Source: Serratia rhizosphaerae
Lineage (GTDB): Bacteria; Pseudomonadota; Gammaproteobacteria; Enterobacterales; Enterobacteriaceae
DNA: 64,000 nucleotides
Assembly (NCBI RefSeq): GCF_009817885.1
Contig: NZ_CP041764.1
Location: forward strand, 2,232,001-2,296,000
Reading direction: 5' to 3'
Shown here in pieces: positions 60,192 through 64,000 of this stretch. The notes below the pieces were generated by a model that ran no database searches, was not told where the DNA came from, and saw only the letters and a list, made by a program, of their open reading frames with translations. Each line of letters starts with the position of its first letter. Positions within the stretch are counted from its first letter, which is position 1. The translations under genes were made by a program, and so were the position numbers.

Positions 60192-62837
60192 TTAGCCGGT
60201 ATTGCGCATCCCGGCGGCGACGCCGGCGATGGTGACCATTAATGCCTGCTCGACGCGTGCGTCTTGCTGGCCGTTTTCCTCTTGCTGACGTGAGCGGTGC
60301 AGCAGCTCCGCCTGCAGAACGTTCAGCGGATCGGTATAGACGTTGCGCAGTGCGATGGATTCGGCGATCCACGGCAGGTCTTCCATCAGGTTGTCATCGT
60401 TGGCGATGGCCAATACCACTTTGATGTCGCTTTCCAACTGCTCACGCAGCTGTTTGCCCAGCGGCCACAGTGACTCATCCACCAGGCGCTGATCGTAGTA
60501 TTCCGCCAGCCACAGGTCGGCCTTGGCGAACACCATTTCCAGCATGGCGATGCGGGTGGAGAAGAACGGCCAGTCGCGGCACATCGTTGCCAGCTGCTCC
60601 TGCTTGCCGGCCTTCACCGCTTCCTGCAGACCGGCGCCGGCGCCCAGCCAGGCTGGCAGCATCAGGCGGTTCTGCGTCCAGGCGAAGATCCACGGAATGG
60701 CGCGCAGGCTTTCCACGCCGCCGTTCGGCCGGCGTTTGGCCGGGCGCGAGCCCAGCGGCAGTTTACCCAGCTCCAGTTCCGGCGTGGCAGCGCGGAAGTA
60801 GGGCACAAACTCCGGGTTTTCGCGCACGTAGCCGCGATACATCTGGCATGAAGTGTCGGATAGCTCGTCCATCAGGGTGCGCCACTCTTTCTTCGGTTCC
60901 GGCGGCGGCAGCAGGTTGGCTTCCAGAATGGCGCCGGTATACAGCGCCAGGCTGCTGATGGTGACTTCCGGCAGGCCGAACTTGAAGCGGATCATCTCCC
61001 CCTGTTCGGTGACGCGCAGCCCGCCTTTCAGGCTGCCGGGCGGCTGTGACAGCAGCGCCGCATGGGCCGGCGCGCCACCGCGGCCGATTGAGCCGCCGCG
61101 GCCGTGGAACAGCGTCAGCGCGACGCCGGCTTTTTCGCAGGTTTTGATCAGCGCATCCTGCGCACGGTACTGCGCCCAGGAGGCGGCCATCACGCCGGCG
61201 TCTTTCGCCGAATCGGAATAGCCAATCATCACCATTTGCTTGCCCTGGATAAAGCCGCGGTACCAGTCGATATTCAGCAACTGGGTCATCACGTCGTCGG
61301 CGTTGTTCAGATCGTCCAGGGTTTCGAACAGCGGCGCCACCGGCAGAGCGAACGGGCAGCCGGCCTCTTTGAGCAGCAGGTGCACCGCCAGCACGTCAGA
61401 CGGCGTACGCGCCATGGAGATCACATAGGCGGCGATGGATCCCTGCGGCGCTTCGGCGATCACCCGGCAGGTTTCCAGCACTTCCTGCGTATTTTCACTC
61501 GGTTGCCACTGCAGCGGCACCAGCGGACGCTTGGAGTTCAGCTCGCGGATCAGGAACGCCTGTTTATCCGCTTCTGACCAGCTCTCATAATCGCCCAGGC
61601 CCAGATAGCGCGTCAGTTCGGCGATGGCTTCGGTGTGGCGGGTGCTCTCCTGACGTACGTCGATGCGCACCAGCGGCACGCCGAAGCAGCGCACGCGGCG
61701 CAGGGTATCGAGCAGCTGGCCGTTGGCGATGATGCCCATGCCGCAGGCGACCAACGACTGATAGCAGGCGAACAGCGGTTCCCACAGCTGCTCGTTACTT
61801 ACCAGCAGGTCGTGTGGCTTCAGCATGCGTTCGCCTTTCAGGCGGCCTTCCAGATAGGTCTGCGAACCGATCAACTGGCTGCGCAGGCGCTTCATGATCT
61901 CACGGTATGGCTCCTGCACCGACTCGCCGCCGGCCAGCTCGCGCAGTTCCGGCGTACATTCGGTCATCGACAGTTCCGAGACCAGCACCTGAATATCGCG
62001 GGTGAACAGGTCGCAGGCTTTCCAGCGGCTCAACAGCAGCACGTGGCGGGTGATTTCTGCGGTGACGTTCGGGTTGCCGTCACGGTCGCCGCCCATCCAG
62101 GAGGTAAAGCGTACCGGTACGGCCTCCACCGGCAGACGGTAGTCGATGGCGTTTTCCAGCTGTTCGTTAAATTCGCGCAGGAAGGCCGGCACGCCTTCCC
62201 ACAGGCTGTTCTCCACCACCGCAAAACCCCACTTGGCTTCATCGATCGGCGAAGGGCGGTTTTTACGGATTTCATCGGTGTGCCATGACTGCGCCACCAG
62301 CTGACGCAGACGGCGCATGATTTTGTTGCGCTCGTAGTCGGCCAGATCGTTGTGGTCCAGCTGGCTGAGGCAGGTATTCACTTCGACCAGTTTGTGGATC
62401 AGGGTGCGGCGGGTGATTTCCGTCGGGTGGGCGGTGAGCACCAGCTCGATGGAGAGTTGATCCACGGCATCGCACAGCTCTTTGTTACTGAGTTTTTTGC
62501 CTTTCAGGCGGCTGAACAGCTGCGCCATTGCTTCCGGATTGCTGGCGGCCTCGCCGTGCGGCGAAATGCTGTGATACTGCTCGGCCACGTTGGTTAAATT
62601 GAGGAATTGGCTGAAAGCGCGCGCTACGGGCAGCAGCTCATCGTTGGACAGGTTTTGCAGCGTAGTGAGCAGTTCCTGACGATGCGCCTCATTGCCTGCG
62701 CGTGAAGATTTGGAAAGTTTACGGATGGTTTCAACACGATCGAGAATATGCTCGCCCAGCGCTTCTTTAATGGTTTCGCCGAGCAATTTGCCGAGCATAC
62801 TGACATTACTTCGCATTGCCGAATATTGTTCGTTCAT
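60192..62837 (-). CDS. ppc: Phosphoenolpyruvate carboxylase
   Basis: Ppc carboxylates phosphoenolpyruvate to oxaloacetate, refilling the TCA cycle. It is activated by acetyl-CoA and inhibited by aspartate. The protein is 881 residues from the ATG at 62837 (E. coli 883), with GGGG before the start. Motifs include the catalytic histidine region LTAHPTEITRR (about 135-145), GYSDSAKDAGVM (about 545-556), HGRGGSIGRGGAP (about 577-589) and the strictly conserved C-terminus MRNTG. The longer frame to 62939 is not supported. It lies downstream of argE, as in E. coli. Confidence 0.98.
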   Translation of the reverse strand: MNEQYSAMRSNVSMLGKLLGETIKEALGEHILDRVETIRKLSKSSRAGNEAHRQELLTTLQNLSNDELLPVARAFSQFLNLTNVAEQYHSISPHGEAASNPEAMAQLFSRLKGKKLSNKELCDAVDQLSIELVLTAHPTEITRRTLIHKLVEVNTCLSQLDHNDLADYERNKIMRRLRQLVAQSWHTDEIRKNRPSPIDEAKWGFAVVENSLWEGVPAFLREFNEQLENAIDYRLPVEAVPVRFTSWMGGDRDGNPNVTAEITRHVLLLSRWKACDLFTRDIQVLVSELSMTECTPELRELAGGESVQEPYREIMKRLRSQLIGSQTYLEGRLKGERMLKPHDLLVSNEQLWEPLFACYQSLVACGMGIIANGQLLDTLRRVRCFGVPLVRIDVRQESTRHTEAIAELTRYLGLGDYESWSEADKQAFLIRELNSKRPLVPLQWQPSENTQEVLETCRVIAEAPQGSIAAYVISMARTPSDVLAVHLLLKEAGCPFALPVAPLFETLDDLNNADDVMTQLLNIDWYRGFIQGKQMVMIGYSDSAKDAGVMAASWAQYRAQDALIKTCEKAGVALTLFHGRGGSIGRGGAPAHAALLSQPPGSLKGGLRVTEQGEMIRFKFGLPEVTISSLALYTGAILEANLLPPPEPKKEWRTLMDELSDTSCQMYRGYVRENPEFVPYFRAATPELELGKLPLGSRPAKRRPNGGVESLRAIPWIFAWTQNRLMLPAWLGAGAGLQEAVKAGKQEQLATMCRDWPFFSTRIAMLEMVFAKADLWLAEYYDQRLVDESLWPLGKQLREQLESDIKVVLAIANDDNLMEDLPWIAESIALRNVYTDPLNVLQAELLHRSRQQEENGQQDARVEQALMVTIAGVAAGMRNTG

Positions 62838-63172
62838 ATAACCCCTGACCCAATCTGTACGTATTTGCATACCTTTCATGTGCGGGATGTATCTGTTTTG
62901 GCTGTTGTCCCTGATGCCTGGATACCACCCCGGGTGCATTTAGGTATCTGTTGTAAGTAAATTTCACGTGTCAGGCAAAGGAAGCCTGTTTTATCGCACC
63001 ACGTGTCTGTCCAATGGTTAATTGACACTATTTTCAGCAAAAAAACATCAAAATCATCGTTTTTTCTGAAATTTAATTACAGCCTGCGGCTTATCAGTCT
63101 GGCTAATTACGCACGGGCTTACGCCTTTCAGCAAGGGGCATGATAGGTCATTGCCCCTATGATTTCGTTGGT
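62838..63172. other. Intergenic region between argE and ppc
   Basis: These 335 bases hold no supported gene. They must carry the ppc promoter. A GGGGCA/TGCCCC hairpin (63134-63158) lies just after the argE stop and may terminate argE. The central part is A/T-rich with no clear promoter match. Confidence 0.55.
63134..63158 (-). terminator. Possible argE terminator
   Basis: AGGGGCA (63134-63140) and TGCCCCT (63152-63158) pair around an 11-base loop, in which ATGA and TCAT can also pair. It sits 15 bases beyond the argE stop. There is no strong T tract on the minus strand. Confidence 0.5.
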
Positions 63173-64000
63173 TTATTGATGGCAGAAGTGATCGACCAGC
63201 TGGCCGATCAGCGTGCGGGTTGGTTCAATAAAGGCGGTATCAATGTATTCATCCGGCTGGTGCGCCTGGTTGATGGAGCCGGGGCCCAGCACCAGCGTCG
63301 GGCACACTTCCTGGACGAACGGCGCTTCGGTGCAGTAGTTAACCACCTCAGTGCGTGAGCCCAGCAGCTGCTCGATCACTGCCACCAGATGGTGATCGGT
63401 CGGGCACTCGTAGCCGGGGATCGGCGGATGCAGTTCATCAATGCTCAGCCGGCCCGGCCAGCGTTCGCTGACCGGCGCCAGCGCGCTGTGCATCAGCTCA
63501 TTAATATTCTCCAGCGTCATGCCCGGCAGCGGACGGATATCCAGATGCAGTTCACAACAGGCGCAAATACGGTTTGCCGCATCGCCGCCATGAATATGCC
63601 CGAAGTTCATCGTCGGATACGGCACGGCAAACGCCGGATTGTTATAGCGTTCCTGCAGGGTGTTACGCAGTTCCATCAGATGGCCGATCGATTCATGCAT
63701 CAGATCGATGGCGTTAACACCGCGCGCCGGATCGCTCGAGTGGCCGGACTGGCCGGTGATGCGGATGGCGTTGGAGAGGTGGCCTTTATGCGCGCGCACC
63801 GGGCGTAACGACGTCGGTTCGCCGATGATGGCGAAATCCGGGCGGATGGCGGTTGAGGCGGCAAAATAGCGTGCGCCGGCCATCGTCGTTTCTTCATCCG
63901 CCGTGGCCAGGATATACAGCGGCTTGGTCAGTTTGCTGGCGTCGATATCGCGCACCGCATCCAGAATAAATGCAAAGAAACCTTTCATATCCGCCGTGCC
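63173..64000 (-). CDS. argE: Acetylornithine deacetylase, C-terminal part (partial)
   Basis: ArgE removes the acetyl group from N2-acetylornithine in arginine synthesis. The minus-strand frame is open to the end of the window (GTADMKGFF at the edge), so the N-terminal part is outside. The M20 peptidase family motifs seen include LATADEETTMAGA, with the catalytic glutamate pair, GEPTSLRPVRAHKG, the dimerisation domain with SGHSSDPARGVNAI, and the late zinc ligand block GPGSINQAHQPDEYI near the C-terminus. It lies upstream of ppc in the same direction. Confidence 0.96.
   Translation of the reverse strand, partial: GTADMKGFFAFILDAVRDIDASKLTKPLYILATADEETTMAGARYFAASTAIRPDFAIIGEPTSLRPVRAHKGHLSNAIRITGQSGHSSDPARGVNAIDLMHESIGHLMELRNTLQERYNNPAFAVPYPTMNFGHIHGGDAANRICACCELHLDIRPLPGMTLENINELMHSALAPVSERWPGRLSIDELHPPIPGYECPTDHHLVAVIEQLLGSRTEVVNYCTEAPFVQEVCPTLVLGPGSINQAHQPDEYIDTAFIEPTRTLIGQLVDHFCHQ

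Noticed and set aside
62972..62988. Hairpin CAGGC/GCCTG followed by TTTTAT upstream of ppc
   Set aside because: The T tract is on the plus strand, while both neighbouring genes read on the minus strand. There is no transcript for it to terminate.
1..64000. CRISPR arrays, insertion sequences, prophage or toxin-antitoxin modules
   Set aside because: No regularly spaced repeats, transposase or integrase motifs, or paired small genes were seen. The window is chromosomal core apart from the LPS locus.

Overview
The window reads as chromosomal DNA of a high-GC enterobacterium, most likely Serratia (S. marcescens group). The evidence is the near-identity of the housekeeping proteins to E. coli, the gene order of the rph-to-rpmB, cpx, glp, hsl and met blocks, and an LPS-core locus of the Serratia/Klebsiella type (waaE next to coaD, WabG/WabH-like transferases and a WabN-like deacetylase) rather than the E. 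coli type. No phage, integron, insertion sequence, CRISPR array, tRNA or rRNA gene is visible. The genus assignment is an inference from protein resemblance.

Layout. 1-6514: rph (3' end), pyrE, slmA, dut, coaBC, radC, rpmB-rpmG, mutM, coaD (nucleotide and CoA synthesis, DNA repair, ribosome, nucleoid occlusion). 6518-20738: LPS inner and outer core locus, in five blocks of alternating strand: waaE-waaA (-), a GT9 gene (+), wabH-wabG-waaQ (-), wabN and a second GT9 gene (+), then waaL, a frameshifted GT4 gene, waaC, waaF and hldD (-). 20990-25549: threonine catabolism (kbl-tdh), then yibQ and the amidase activator envC. 25559-31118: gpmI, then yibN, grxC, secB, gpsA, cysE, and trmL. 31194-33966: Cpx envelope-stress system cpxA-cpxR divergent from cpxP, whose 3' end carries a CpxQ-like small RNA. 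34098-41871: fieF, pfkA, sbp, tpiA, yiiQ, yiiR, fpr, emrD. 41907-45445: glycerol operon glpFKX. 45975-54654: zapB, rraA, menA, hslVU, ftsN, cytR, priA, rpmE. 54729-60087: methionine regulon metJ, metBL, metF with Met boxes. 60192-64000: ppc and the 3' part of argE.

How the genes work together. The core locus holds ADP-heptose synthesis (HldD), heptosyltransferases (WaaC, WaaF, WaaQ), the Kdo transferase (WaaA), outer-core transferases and the O-antigen ligase (WaaL), so most core assembly is encoded in one stretch. Regulatory signals readable from the sequence include the pyrE attenuator, an rpmB promoter followed by a long palindromic leader, a CpxR box, a sigma-32 promoter for hslVU, GlpR and CRP-like sites before glpF, and tandem Met boxes before metB and metF.

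Most of the window is conserved core genome. The features most worth a second look are the one-base frameshift in a short G run inside the GT4 gene of the core locus, two unassigned GT9 transferases, the palindrome with internal tandem repeats in the rpmB leader, and the CpxQ-like RNA. I found no convincing undescribed defence or mobile system.
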